Origin: Micromussa lordhowensis
Lineage: Eukaryota; Cnidaria; Anthozoa; Scleractinia; Lobophylliidae
Direction: 5' to 3'
Assembly (NCBI GenBank): GCA_964020085.1
Contig: OZ026597.1
Location: forward strand, 1,139,813-1,203,812
DNA length: 64,000 nt
Positions 50,011 to 62,600 of this stretch are shown piece by piece. Every line of letters begins with the position of its first letter. The first letter of the stretch is position 1. The notes under the pieces were generated by a model. It ran no database searches. It saw nothing but the letters and a program-made list of their open reading frames with translations, and was not told where the DNA came from. Position numbers and translations under genes: made by a program.

Positions 50011-53000
50011 ATGGTGGGTTTCTGATTATATGACAACAATCCGGTGTCATCGTTGTTAAGTTGCCTCTTTCACCACGTATCTTCTGCATTTCGCGAAGAT
50101 TGATAATCTGTCTATGATATGACTGAATGTCGTTAGACTATATGTTTGCAGTGTGGTCAAAATATCGCTTTTGCTGTTTATGTTTAATTTCATGTCAAGA
50201 TGGGCCGTTGTGGGATCCCTAGTTTCTGTTGTTTTGTTGCAGACGTATTAAATCAGAGTATTTTGGGGCTGTCGATAATGAAAGTTTTATTGTGATGTCG
50301 TGGTAATGTAGCTCTGTAGATTATGTATTTCGTGAATTTTCGTCTTGCACGGCTTTCCAATGTTCCAAAACCTCACTAATACTGGTTGTTCATATGCGAT
50401 CAAGACACTAGAACTATAATTTGCCACATAATTTTACTTACTGGCTTCATGTTTATAGCTTTTCAAGCTTTGTTTCAGTACTGCCTTGAGTCAAACTGTG
50501 TTGTAAGAGTGGTTTGTCGAAGAACCTAACGTTGAAAGACTAGCTGCCCATGAAAATTTGGATAATTGAGTATTGCATTGGTGTTTGTGGTTTCCTACAT
50601 TTACTGAAGTGAATTATCGCATTTTAACTGCCATCCCAGAAATTTTCAGACATTTTGTTTGCAATACGACGTTGTTTTGTAAATATTTTTCTTTTTTTAC
50701 TACTTCAAATTGTTGTGGTAAGCTTTTAAGCTGGAAGTACATGTACTTTTGCAATTAAGGATTTGATTTCTGAAATGTAGTAAAATAATAATTTCAATAG
50801 TCTAATTATTCTGACTATTGTCTTGCCTGCAGGGTCGTGTCAGAACCAAGACTGTGAAAAAGGCCTCAAGAGTCATTATCGAGAAATATTATCCACGTCT
50901 GACCCTTGACTTCCATACAAACAAGCGTGTCTGTGATGACATTGCCATCATCCCGAGCAAGAAACTAAGAAACAAAATTGCTGGGTAAGAGTTAACCAAA
51001 TACCTAATCTCACTTCTGGTTTCTATTTATTTTTATAACATAGATAGGACCCTGCGCACGCTCTGATTGGTCAAAAACCCATGTTTTATCAGAGTATAAA
51101 ACATAGAAAAGGCGTGTTTATTGTTTTGCACCATAAAATCTATATCATAAAGCAAATGAGGAAGCCTAATCCGTGTATTACACTGTGATAAAACACTCCA
51201 GACATTTGAGAACACTCGAGAAAAGTCCTGCGGCTCGTGTTTTCTACATTTCCCTCGAGTTCTCAAATGCAGGTCGTGTTTTATCACAGTGTAATACACG
51301 GCTTAGGCTTCTTTATTTGTTAAATATTAGTGTTGTCCCTGAAAAGAGCACTATTATTCTTGTTGAATTATTTTTTGGGAGCAGTGATGGCGCAGTGTTT
51401 AGAGCGCTCACCTTACACCAATGTGGCCCAGATTCAATTCCGTTCCAGTGCCATATGTGGGTTGAGTTTGTTGTTGGTTCTTGCCTTAATTACTCTGAGC
51501 GTTTTTGCCTGGGTACTCCAGTTTTCCTCCTTTGACAAAAACCAACTTCAACAAATTCCAATTTGACCAGGATATAGGACCTGCATGAAAGCCAGCTTTA
51601 TTGTTATCATCAGTGTTCTAAATGAGACGTAACATGAAAAAAAAACAAGACCTAACAAAAACAACATACTGTAACAAGAAAAAAAAATTGACAGAGTATA
51701 AGCTTGAGATTTTAATGAGAAACTGAGAGAAAATAAGTACATGTAAGTTGTTTTAGTAGAATTCTAACTGAAATTTGCTTCAAATAATGGTTTTCAGTTA
51801 TTTCTCTACATAGTTATAGACTTCACCCTTGTAGAAAAGTTGTGTGGTCTGGATGGATTGTATATCGCTGTACAAGGCCTGGATTGAAATTCTTTACTAG
51901 GGCAGTGAAAAAAGTAATGCTTTTGCGTATTGGTAGCTTGCTCTGTGGCGTTTCATTAATGTTTTCAGCAGGAGGGTAACTGGTTTTCACAGACGGGCAA
52001 AACCTCTTGAACTGAACTTCTTTATGTATACTTTCCTCTAGATGGTCAAGCCAGGCCGTCCAAATCATCCTCACAGCCAGTCAATTTGCCCAGTGCTGGG
52101 CCTTTAATGAAACCCCTGCTCAGTCTGTATGTTCAGAAATGTTGGCTCACTAGACTGTTTTATTTATCCTTCTGCATAGGTTTGTTACCCATCTGATGAA
52201 GCGTATCCAGAAGGGTGCTGTGCGTGGAATTTCCATCAAATTGCAGGAAGAGGAACGTGAACGAAGGGACAACTATGTTCCAGAGGTGAGCAGGATTAGA
52301 TTGTAGGGACTGATATTGAATGGGACACGGCCAAATCTCATTATTGCACAGTGGAGAAAAGTTATCTATTTTACTGCTCAACAATACCCCTTAATGAGAG
52401 ATACCATACCAATTCATACCGAAGACATGGCTTCACAGAGAGTTGTGATCCCTTTTGTATCTCTCATGTGCAGCCTTTTATCAAAATTTAAAAAGTGGCC
52501 GTCCAAAATCAGAGCTCAATGTTGCGACTGCTTAGGTCACCAATGTGACTGAATATTTTTGACTGGCAACTAACTTTTCATGCTTTTCACTGAAATACTT
52601 TTGCTAGCGACTCAATCTGAAAACCAAGGGCCAGTTGGCCACAAGGTTTTTTTCCTAAAGTCGATCCCTGAAAATGTGCTATAGGGCCTGCTCTAATGAG
52701 CAATTTATAAGGCAACATATGAAAAATAAAATAATTTTCTGTAGAAAGTGGCCATCCACAGGATGCCTGGACACTCATCTGGCTAAAACCCTGCTCATGT
52801 GTCATGGTTTCAGATAGGGACTTTACACAAATGCAACGGCAACAGCAACTAGGACATTTCCAAACAAATAGCTTGAAGTTTCTATGCGGCCAACAGGGTT
52901 TTGTGGTTTTTGTACATGTAAAACATGTAAAAAAAAGTATTCTAACAATAAAATTTGAATTTTGACTCTTTTTTGCCATATAAGTGAACTTTCAAGTTCC

Positions 53001-54186
53001 CGCTTTGGCCACACCCAATGAAGTTGACTGCATAATGAAAGTTGCTGATGGGTGATGACACTTCAGGAACGTGTTGTAGCTTCCTGTTTTTATTTTAATT
53101 CTTGATGACCACAGTGTTTCATCCACTTCTTTCAGGCATATTTATGTTGATGGAAACTCTTCACAATTTACTGAAACAACACTGACATGAACTAGCGGGA
53201 TTTGGCGCTTGCTGCACATTAAAGAGATACCAAAACAATAAAAAGCCCTGTTGGTTGTATAGATGATGCACTTTTAATTAATGAGTAGAACAATGGGTCT
53301 TTGTGTGAATTATGCACCTTTGTGCTTTTCAAGTTTGTTACGGGTGTGAAGGCCAAGGCATCAGGTGACTCAAAACTTAATGACAGCCCTGGCTGCTTAA
53401 AGAACTATGTATGTTATTTTATTGGTTTTATTCATGCTCGCATTTGATTTCTTCTGGTAGGTGTCTGCTATTGAGCAAGATATCATCGAGGTTGACCCAG
53501 ACACCAAAGAAATGTTGAAAGTCTTGGTAAGTGACTGTTCTGACATAACATTCTTTTCCTGCATAGGCTGCCTGTAAACATTATCTTTCAGAATTTTTGG
53601 AATATCTGTAGTGTATTTACCTTCATTAATTTTATTCAAGGGATATCTTTGATATGTACACTGCTAATAATTTTGAAGTAAAATGAATTGTCAATTTCTC
53701 ATGACCTCTAAATTTGAGTGTCTAAATTGCCATTTGGAAGCTACAAGTCAAAGGGATTTGTTAATTTGCCCTCATATTTGGGCAGTAACCAGTTAAAATT
53801 GTAAACAACAAGACTGTGTCTGCAAATTATTTATTTCAAAATATTTTTTTCGCCCTTATTTAAATCCTATTTCGAAAATGTTCTGTATAACTTTTCACTG
53901 CAATATTGAATATAGCAAATGTAGACGTAGCAGATGTAAAATTTGCTTTCACTGGTAACTTTCAAAAGGTGATTTGGATGCTAGCATTTAGAGGTCGTGA
54001 AACATTGCTTGGACGTAAGACACCTCTAAAGGTATACCGAAACCTTGAGATAAGCAGCAAAAGTAATCAGCCTTACTTTCATTATTTCAGGATTTTGGAA
54101 ACATTGCAAACCTGCAAGTGACTCAGCCAATCAACGCTACTCAGAGTTTCCGCCCTGGTGGAGGCAGTGGTGGCATGAGATCTTAA
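50011..54186 (+). CDS. RPS17: 40S ribosomal protein S17, 5 exons
   Basis: Component of the small cytosolic ribosomal subunit (eS17). Exons: 50011-50013 (ATG only, followed by gtgggt), 50833-50984, 52180-52285, 53461-53526, 54091-54186 (TAA at 54184-54186). Phases close and give 140 residues, near the usual 135. Conserved blocks: [100 protein letters not shown]; the last residues (glycine-rich) are lineage-specific. The split of the start codon from the rest matches vertebrate RPS17. Introns 2 and 3 carry a foldback element and SINE, so the gene tolerates insertions there. Confidence 0.97.
51035..51330. repeat. Foldback element with TGTGATAAAACAC arms, copy 2
   Basis: In RPS17 intron 2; nearly the same as 7000-7275, starting TATAACATAGATAGGACCC and ending ACACGGCTTAGGCTTCTTTA. 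Arms GTGTATTACACTGTGATAAA / TTTATCACAGTGTAATACAC. Confidence 0.8.
51378..51570 (+). mobile_element. tRNA-derived SINE
   Basis: Head GATGGCGCAGTGTTTAGAGC resembles an A box, and AGATTCAATTCC lies at B-box distance. The body contains TTTTGCCTGGGTACTCC and TCCTCCTTTGAC. Acceptor and anticodon arms do not fold as a tRNA. In RPS17 intron 2. Confidence 0.7.
51965..52125. repeat. Dispersed repeat shared with 14020-14175
   Basis: AACTGGTTTTCACAG, ATGGTCAAGCCAGGC, CACAGCCAGTC and GCCCAGTGCTGGGCCTTTAA align in order with the intergenic copy left of DCAF12. Confidence 0.6.
53340..53391 (-). repeat. Dispersed repeat, GGGCTGTCATTAAG motif, copy 3
   Basis: Reverse-strand copy (AAAACTTAATGACAGCCCTG preceded by CATCAGGTGACTC) of the repeat at 17240 and 19294. 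Confidence 0.6.
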
Positions 54187-54211
54187 AGAGCCGCTTTGTT
54201 GTGCAAAAAAT

Positions 54212-54217
54212 AATAAA
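54212..54217 (+). terminator. RPS17: RPS17 polyadenylation signal
   Basis: AATAAA 26 bases after the stop codon, giving a very short 3'UTR as usual for ribosomal-protein genes. Confidence 0.8.
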
Positions 54218-54653
54218 CATGTACAAATAGCAAACAGACCTTACTGTTTTGTGATTGAAAAATTGTAAGATTTTGTTTGTCTTTTTGAAAAATAGCTGCA
54301 AAATCTTTGTTGTAGAGTCCTGTTACTTTTGGCCAGATGGTAAGAGTGTATAGCCACAGCCATTTCTAAATCCTGAAATTTTGGAGTAGGGTCGTTCGGG
54401 CAGATCATTAAAACTACGGTGACAGTAATTAGAGAAAGAAAAAATGTTGGAACCGATAACTAGCTATGTAGTGGCGCTTGTCTGGATTAAGAGAACTGTC
54501 CAAGAAGGAGGGTGTCCCAGTAGCAGTGCTGTCCTTGCAGTTTAGGGGCTGGGGAAGTTTGCATAAGGTCCCAATTCCGCCTTATTAGTATGCTGTAGCC
54601 TCTTCACTAGTGATCTCCCTATCAAGAAATGTTATACAATATTCCACTGTCCC

Positions 54654-54834
54654 ATACACCTTATTCCAAAATGGCTGCCATTTTAGTGTTCTTTTGTTTG
54701 CTTGCAAATTAGCCCTTGTTGCCTTGTTCAATGGAAAATATTCTTTTGTATTTCGAGTTTAAGAACGAGGCAACAAGGGCTAATTTGAAGACAAACAAAA
54801 GACCACTTAGTGGCCATTTTGGAATAAGGTGTAT
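54654..54834. repeat. Foldback MITE, AACCTCGTTT-type family, copy 3
   Basis: TIR ATACACCTTATTCCAAAATG / CCATTTTGGAATAAGGTGTA, inner pair AATTAGCCCTTGTTGCC / GGCAACAAGGGCTAATT. Same layout as 3792-3933 and 14505-14668, with diverged sequence. Confidence 0.78.
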
Positions 54835-54846
54835 TGCATCTTAAAA

Positions 54847-55151
54847 ATTCCGCCTCTCGTTCTCCCCCACCCCCCAGGGGGACGTGACCTTACCCCCATT
54901 CAATACCGGGTCGCCACCCCCTGCCCCTCCCCGATCCATTGTGCCTACGGCTCATGCTATGCGTGATAAAATTGCTGTAACATAAGTCCAATTATCACTG
55001 AATTCCGCCTCTCGTTCTCCCCCACCCCCCAGGGGGGCGTGACCTAACCCCCGTTCAATACCGGGTCGCCTGCCCCTCCCCGATCCATTGTGCCTACGGC
55101 TCATGCTATGCGTGATAAAATTGCTGTAACATAAGTCCAATTAACACTGAA
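54847..55151 (+). repeat. 155-bp tandem duplication
   Basis: Two direct copies starting ATTCCGCCTCTCGTTCTCCC at 54847 and 55002. The second has a small deletion in CGCC(ACCCC)CTGCCC and a few substitutions. Recent local duplication; no coding content seen. Confidence 0.92.
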
Positions 55152-55678
55152 TGTTGAACTGATTTCTAGCCACGCTACATACTGCTGGGTATATACAATG
55201 TATAGGGTTAAATTCCGTCTACAGGGCAGACTACTAATCTCGTATTTACAAGTGTTATAAAACAACGCAGTGTTTGACAGAAGAGCTTTTTTTCTGTCTG
55301 ATCGGCTGAATAAACATTGAGTTCATACCTTTGCATCCAAGTTTACGTTAACAAAACATTTACGATTCGATGAGTTCTTTTCCGGTGTTAGGTGCCAGCG
55401 AAACGTCATTCAAGAAGATTGTTCCGCTTTCGTGATCGAGTTTCTTTGTAATTTGAAACGTAGATTTCACGGGTCGTGATTCAGATGTGACTGTTGCCAT
55501 GCATAAGGCTTTTTGTTGTCTGCTTGATCGAGTGGAAAAACTAACGTCCTCAAACGATTTCAGGCAGCAGGATCTAAGACAGAGTTAAAATATTTGCTGA
55601 CAGCTCGGTGATACAGAAGTGACTGTACTTAGATGTGTCGCCAGTGTTAAAGAAAGTCAGGAAGTGAAGGGACGTAGC

Positions 55679-56611
55679 ATGGTAACTTTAAGACGACCTC
55701 GCTGCGAAGAACCGAGACAATTTATGCGACGAACGCACGTTCCCAATACATCTAGTTCAACTGAATTTCAAGTGATAACTCTACACGAACCAGTCGTGGA
55801 TCCTGAGTGGATGTTTCATCATCCTCGCTTTCGACGCGACACAAAAACATCGGGGATCTTACCTCAAAATGAACGAGGGTTTTATGCCAAGAAGATTTAC
55901 AGCCGCGTTCCAAGCGCAACCGGAAACGCACGTAGTAAGCTTCTCTGTGAACGAAGGGAGCGGAGTGATCAAAAAAATACTACGTGCCGACATTTTTGCG
56001 AACTCCTAGGCCCTAACTTGTGCAAGGAATGCTGGAAGCTTCTTCAACGGGCAGACGCGTTGAAGGAGCATCGTGCAAGTAATGCGCGCGAATTGAAGAG
56101 TGGCCAGGACTCTTTTAGCGCAATGATTGCCGCGCGTGAGAAAAGAATCGAAGATAACGACAGCGAGGAAGAGATTCTCGATGAAATAGAAGATGAAGAG
56201 TTTAGTTTACAGTCGATCGGTTCAAGAAAAACGACACCGCCTCAAGATAGTGGCTACTCAAGCCGGATCAGTTACATCCGAAGCCTCAGTAGGACTCCTT
56301 CGGGCGATTTTTGTCCTCGCGTGACTTCACGTTCCAAGTTCACGCAAAGAAATTCCGATGATGAACGAAGAGTTTCCGCGAAGGCAGAATCTTCACCGAT
56401 CTGGAAAAACGCGTACTTAGCAAAACTTCGTGAAAAAGAACCTTTTAGAGACATTTTGACCAACAGTCTTCATTATCCAAAGAAGTTAAGACACGCTTGG
56501 CGAGACTTGCCTGTAGAACCGGTCGTTATGGATTTGAAGTTTATTAATTTTACTATTTATGACGACACAAGACTCAACGAAAGAGCAGTTAACAAGAATG
56601 CTAAGGCATAA
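55679..56611 (+). CDS. Unrecognised single-exon protein, 310 aa
   Basis: Long open frame with no intron needed. The frame is open from 55619, but the first in-frame ATG is at 55679 (MVTLRRPRCEEPRQF). An N-terminal basic region is followed by a cysteine cluster C-x3-C-x7-C-x2-C (CRHFCELLGPNLCKECW) that could bind zinc. After this come a strongly acidic stretch (DSEEEILDEIEDEE), a Ser/Arg-rich middle with several SR and RTPSG sites for phosphorylation, and a conserved-looking C-terminus (PVVMDLKFINFTIYDD). No signal peptide or membrane segment. I do not recognise the family; codon use and composition look like a real gene. Probably cytosolic or nuclear; function unknown. Confidence 0.7.
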   Translation: MVTLRRPRCEEPRQFMRRTHVPNTSSSTEFQVITLHEPVVDPEWMFHHPRFRRDTKTSGILPQNERGFYAKKIYSRVPSATGNARSKLLCERRERSDQKNTTCRHFCELLGPNLCKECWKLLQRADALKEHRASNARELKSGQDSFSAMIAAREKRIEDNDSEEEILDEIEDEEFSLQSIGSRKTTPPQDSGYSSRISYIRSLSRTPSGDFCPRVTSRSKFTQRNSDDERRVSAKAESSPIWKNAYLAKLREKEPFRDILTNSLHYPKKLRHAWRDLPVEPVVMDLKFINFTIYDDTRLNERAVNKNAKA

Positions 56612-58994
56612 AAATATATACATATATAAAGATCTAAATGAAAAGAAATTATTATAAATTAAGCTATATCTGTGGTGCGAATTTTTATAAATTTGAATCG
56701 TCTCGCGTAAAATTGAAGCGAAAAATGTAATATTTTTTCTTGAGGTAATTAAAAGCAAAAGGAAAACCAATCAAAATAGGTCCGCGGGCTACGGGTGGAT
56801 ACTTTTCGCTTGGCGCTGGTTTCACGCTTTTTGCTTCCAGTTGACTCTTTTGGCCTGTTTTTATTGCGTGATATACGTTTGCTGTGACTGGCCAGATTTC
56901 ATTCCTGACGGAAGTCAAGAAAGCCGCCTTATTCTTGTAAATTATACAAAAAATACCAACTAATGTAATAAAAGAAACGGGTTTTTTCTTTTCATTTTGT
57001 TTTCCTGGCCGTCTTTCCCAGCTTCGATGCCAGCGACACTCAAGTAGCTTCAGTTATAAATTGACATCCTTGAATCCTTTAGAAATATTCTGATATAAAA
57101 GTACGTAATTTCTGGTTCGTTTCGAAACTCTATTTATTATACTTAATATAACCAAGCTTTTTTTAATTTTTTGTTAATTTTATTTGTATAAGTAAGTGTA
57201 CATATACACAATCCTTCATTATCGACGCAGTTATAAAAATATTGATACAGGATCGATGTATTCAGTATATATTAAAAAACACCATGGTGTTTGAACAAAT
57301 TAATTAACAAAGTAAAACGAAGGAACCTTTCATATTAAAAACGTAGTCTCGAGACAATATTTTCATCGCGGTTACATGTAATTTTTTTTTCTTTTCTTGT
57401 TTTTCGTTTTTGCATTTCCTATCTGTGCTAACATACTGCAGGATACACCAGCTACCGGGGCACAGTAAATGAGCAATCAAAACACAGTCAATTCCCGCAT
57501 AGCAGAATCGTGCCTACTTTTATATTACTGACAAACTGCATTCAAGAGTTGCAGAAAAAATTGCTTTGAGGACTTTCTCTCCCTTATTACGGATACCAAT
57601 CGCGGCCCTTCTTCGTTAAATTGGGAAATGACGGTATTTACGAACACCACTTGACTGTGCCATTATACTTCATCACCACTATGTAATGGAAATGAGCCTA
57701 ACTCTATCTGATGAAGGAAAAATTGGATTAAGTTGCTCACCTCTACAGCAACGTAAAAATTACAATTTCATGGGTTCACCATGGAAATGGGACGACAGTC
57801 TACGTTACTTTTTGTTTATCTAGGCACGCAACACGTGCAAATTACTTCTGCATCACGGCAAACTACTTTTAACTAAATATTTAGAACCGGAGACTGTCTT
57901 GTTATGTGTACTCAAATATAGCGCATCTTTAAGATTCGGACTGAAGACAGTCATGCGAGTAGTTGAGTGACATGTCACTTCATTCTTATGAGGAGGCGTG
58001 CGGGGCGGGGGGAGGGGGGGGATTTGACGAAAAAAACCTTGCGTAGTAAACTGGTGAAAAGACCCTACACAAACCGCCGATGAAAAAATTATCAGAGCTG
58101 TTGTGCTTGTCTAAATCTATTTTAACAGCACGATAAATGGAGATTCATTATCCAGTCACGAGGCAGGGCAAAAGTTAGGGTTGGGCTGGTAACATAGCAA
58201 CCGCACTGACTGAAAATAAACGCAGGCTCGACCTCTGGAAGAAATGATTATTGATCTGAAGAAATGTCACGGCGATTACTGCAAAGCATATAGATAAGAA
58301 AAATTTAAATTTACTTGCACATCGTAATAACACCCTCGGCCCAACAATATCTGAGATTATCCTTTAAAAAGAAAGGCATTTAAATAAGAATTTCCGATTA
58401 ACTTCGTTAAAAAAGTTTCACGATACGTTCACGAAACGATATGACCAGGTTTAAAAAACGCTTTTTGAGGGCATCGTTTAAGTAATCAAGGAAAATATTA
58501 TCATCGTAATTCAGATTTCTTTACTTATTTACAATGGTGAATGGATTTTTTTTATAATAGAAACGAGTTTGCCGTTATAGCAACCCTGATTGGAAGATTC
58601 AACAACGGGTACGAAGTATAATATTTTCAGTGACGAAGTATCTTCCTCGACTTACAGTACAGTACAAAAAAGTCAAAATATGACGAACTTTTCTGATTTA
58701 TGTGAAATCAAATTCTGGGCTTCCGTAATCAACTGGACAGGAAAATAATCTGAAACCAGATACCACAATCGCACGTTTTGTCGCAAAACACTCAAACATT
58801 CTTGTCCTTGCATCGTACTTGCAAGTCTAGGATACAAAAACGCTACAGTGATACTACACTATAAAGTTAAACCTTACTTAAATTCTTACTTTGTCGTGAA
58901 TACAAGGAACAATTAAAATTTTCTTCGAAGTTGGGAGTATATAGATCGATAAATAGTATATTGAATAAAAAATATCACGAAAGGACTTAATTAT
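56612..58994. other. Intergenic, AT-rich, no gene recognised
   Basis: A 77-codon minus-strand ORF at 56685-56918 has no recognisable domain. Purine-run (GGGGCGGGGGGAGG) at about 58002-58020. The region may include the ARID3 3'UTR. Confidence 0.45.
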
Positions 58995-59096
58995 TAGCCT
59001 GCGAATACAGCCGCCTTTCATTCGCTCCCGCTACGTTTCGCACGTTAGTAGCGGGAGCGAATGAAAGGCGGTTGTATTCGCAGGCTACTTAATTAT
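58986..59096. mobile_element. 93-bp foldback MITE with 9-10-bp target-site duplication
   Basis: 58995-59087 is a hairpin (starts TAGCCTGCGAATACAGCCGC; arms about 40 bp with one mismatch; loop near TTTCGCACG). It is flanked on both sides by CTTAATTAT, directly repeated. The ends TAGCCTGCGA resemble the TACCCTGCGA ends of the element at 49776, so both belong to one superfamily. Confidence 0.88.
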
Positions 59097-59690
59097 GGAA
59101 TTCAAAACGTGTTAATTCAGCAACGAATCATGTTCAACTTGCTTGTGAATATAGCTTGGCTCGAAAACACCAGAAACGGGCTTTGTCCTCTCGCAGTGAT
59201 TTTCTCTTGACCAACTAGGGGCGATTAACCAGGAAAATCAAATTCTGTGGGTGAGGGTATGTAACTAAACTATAAGTTAATTTGACAAAGCCAATGGTCG
59301 CTCAGATTTAACGAACGAATATGCTAAAATAATTCTGTGTTGACTGTCAAAGCAACTTACATGGTCGTGTGGTCTGGCAGAAATAAAAATTGCGGTACTT
59401 TACGAAATCTCTACTTTCTAACAGCATTTATTTAAAAGCAGTTTTCAACTGGCTCTCGGGAATGAAGCTCTGTGATTGGTTCACTAAAAGACCTCTTCTA
59501 ATTGGTTCATAAAATCTCGTGTTTTATCAGACCAATCAAAGCCAACATACGGGATTTTTTTGCATTCGACCATAACTGAAACCGACCTCGGCTTCGTCGG
59601 CCTTGTCTTCATTTTACGACAGCCACCGGAAAACACTTCGTAACCCTATACACTGTATTATAATCGACGAATAGAATTAACATAGTTAAG

Positions 59691-62600
59691 TTAGTAATCT
59701 TCGTTACTCTTAGCAGAATCCGGTCGATTTGGCCGCGCAAACAAAACTCCTTGATATACGACGCCATTTAGTTCTACAGACACCAATAACGAGTTGTCGC
59801 TCACTTGATCTAGCAAGGTCAGCGGTAACTGCCGCGGCTCCCGGCCGCGTGATCTTTCTGGATCGGGGAACTGGAACTGACCGCTCTGAGCCATACCTGG
59901 TTAACGCAAAGGAAATATGACTATTAGTCCACACAAAGGACATTTCCGAGTTACAGTTTTCCTCTGTATAAACAAGTCTTCAGGGCAAAGTAATTCATAT
60001 GAAAATGTGTTTAACTTCTCATGTACATAAACTCATTTTTATTTAAAATTTATACAAAAAGTTTTGTACACAGACTCAAAGAGGCCAGCGCTCTAAGAGA
60101 GCTATTACTGGCTTATCAGCGAAATGAGAACAACAGATTCCAGAACAGAACAACAGAACAGAACAACTCGTCAATGTTTTTCTGGGTTGTTCAAATTTTG
60201 GTTTCAAATACGAATACTGCTTATTTTAGGAGACCCTAAGGTCATATCAAGATCTCACTAAAAAATTATTGTACGTGTGTGATTTTCTCCTACAATTTGA
60301 AGTAAACGAACACTGTAAAATTAAAGATACAAGTCATATTCCTAACGCTCGAGCAAGTTTGTTAGGTCTTCATTGTTAGCACTCAAAATCGAGCAGCTAT
60401 CAACAACACCAAACGAAAATGGGCGTACCAGATAATAATCACACTTTCATTACAGCGCATGCCTATAGCATGTCTAGCATACAATCTCAATTTGGATTGG
60501 GCAAAACGACGGTTCATCAACAAGAACTGTTTTTTTTAGCGAAAGATTGAAAAACCAATGCTCCTCATGGATTTCTATACCACTTCCTTTAATATAATTT
60601 GGGAGAATTTGTTGTATGATCAAGACACGATCTCCAATTTAATAATTTTCGTTATTCTCATTATCCATCACACTGAAAATGTCTTGAAACTGCGAGGAAA
60701 AACCAGATCAAAAACACTACTGAAAACATTAGCTTACAGTTTGTGGCTAACAAGGTCTAGTTTCATATTACATACCCTTAGGCTGAGTTTGTATTTTAAT
60801 ATGTGTCCAAGGCAGCTGAGTCGGTGTTGGTTTATTGTTTTGCTCATTCACAGCAGCGAATTTCTTCACTGGTGAACCACAAGGAGATGTATCAGACGGG
60901 GATGAGGATACGCCCCGTGACGTCACTTCCGTCAAGCCAGAGGAACGTTTGGGACTGTACTGAACTACGCCTGGAGAATGCAGCATAGCAACGCCGTTGT
61001 TGCCATGGACTGACGGAGGCACGTGCACCTTTAAGAGAAAAGATTCACATGATTTTGAATTGAGATTCCAAATTACTTTACTACGATTTTCATCTTTGCT
61101 TTTATTAATTTTTTTATCATCGCTCACAGCTCAAGACTCATAAATCAACAGTTATTAAAAAGCGTTGTTGTCGCCTCTAAAACAAACTTACATCATGGTT
61201 TGATGCGGAGGGGCCTGGACTCGACCGGTGAGAGATTCCTGGAGAGCTACTGCTGCCTGTAAATGCGGGCGGCGTTGTTGTCGGACTGGGACTGTTATAG
61301 ACATGCGCCGTGCCATCTGAAGGCACAGCTTGAGACAGGAATGATCCAAACGATCTGCGACTGTCTCGTCGGTTGCCGTCAATTGCGGCTTGAAGTTCGG
61401 CTGGAGAGGACAGTTTCTTCTTTGAACATTCATAAGGATAAAGATATTTCATGTATCTGTGGTTCAAAATGGAAGAGGGTAAAGATTGTTAGTTATCTTT
61501 ACGCACAATGTTCGTTTTGAACTTAATGGTGATGGTACAAATGGGGACTTTTACATCAAGCTATTGAATTTAAGTGGACCGGGCTTTCTATTTGAATTCA
61601 CCCTCCTTACAACAGTCCTACCCAAGCGAACTACTGGCGTGACCTTAACAAATCACGTTAGTGAAGTCACGCAAGTATCAGCATCGGATATTCTGTTGTT
61701 AAAGTAGATGAATACAGTGTTTACAGCAAGCTTCCAAGCTGCATAGCTACCCTTTTGTAACGATCACGCTACTGGCACACCCCGGGAGAGCGTGGCAACA
61801 CGAAGAGAGTTGAAATATTGCGGCATGGAATTCAGCAATCAGCATTCTACTCACTGAGTTCGAAGGGTAAACGCCGCACTTGTTACTGATGCCGGCAGAC
61901 TAAGGCCTTTAATGATCTCTCGCCAGATTTTCTTGTTTATAACCTGACAGAGAAAAAGACACCATTAAGTATTTCGTACCCGAATGGGTCGAAGAACACA
62001 AAAGAATGATGAAACAAACTTTTCACCTCTCACCTCAACAAGTCCTCCTTTCTCAACGACCAGCTTGAACAGTTTGAATAAATCTAATGTTTGTTTTGCC
62101 ATTATAGGAACTCTGTTTACTGGAGTGCCTGAAAATAAAAACACGAAAATTCAAACATCAAAACACTGAAACTACCAGCGGCCATTCTCAACGCACAAAA
62201 AGGCGCGAAATTCTGCAAGTAATGTTGCGACACGTGATTTTACGATAAGAAATCAGCCAATCATAAGAGGTGATTCTCGACGCGGGCTACCGGAAAAGGC
62301 GGGAAGCTGACATCAGCAAATCTAAACTTGCGACCATTTTTTCATCGGCGGACTGAGGTTCAGAAAAATCAGGAAAAATCTGCGTTCACAATGCTCTTTC
62401 GCTTTGAAAACTGCTGCAATTTAGTACCAAGGAATAACATGGAAAACCCTGCGGTCTTGAGATGCGTCTTAGTTGTAGGTAAGTGCAGGTTTTAACCATA
62501 TGACTGCACTAAATCTTACGACGTGACCTCATTCAACCGCATGGAAACTTGATAGTAAAACAAAATTTTGGTTTTTCACAGGCTGGGCGGGGTTTGTATA

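Noticed and set aside
51380..51450. tRNA gene in RPS17 intron
   Set aside because: Only tRNA-like promoter boxes; no cloverleaf. Called as a SINE instead.
53040..53175. Box C/D snoRNA in RPS17 intron 3 (GTGATGA at about 53054)
   Set aside because: No CTGA at proper distance and no terminal stem; ribosomal-protein introns often host snoRNAs, but this one is not supported.
56685..56918. Minus-strand 77-codon ORF downstream of the orphan gene
   Set aside because: No recognisable domain, short, and repeat-like composition.
60768..61467. Separate genes from the individual ORFs on the minus strand
   Set aside because: Splice sites and phases join them into the ARID3 transcript.
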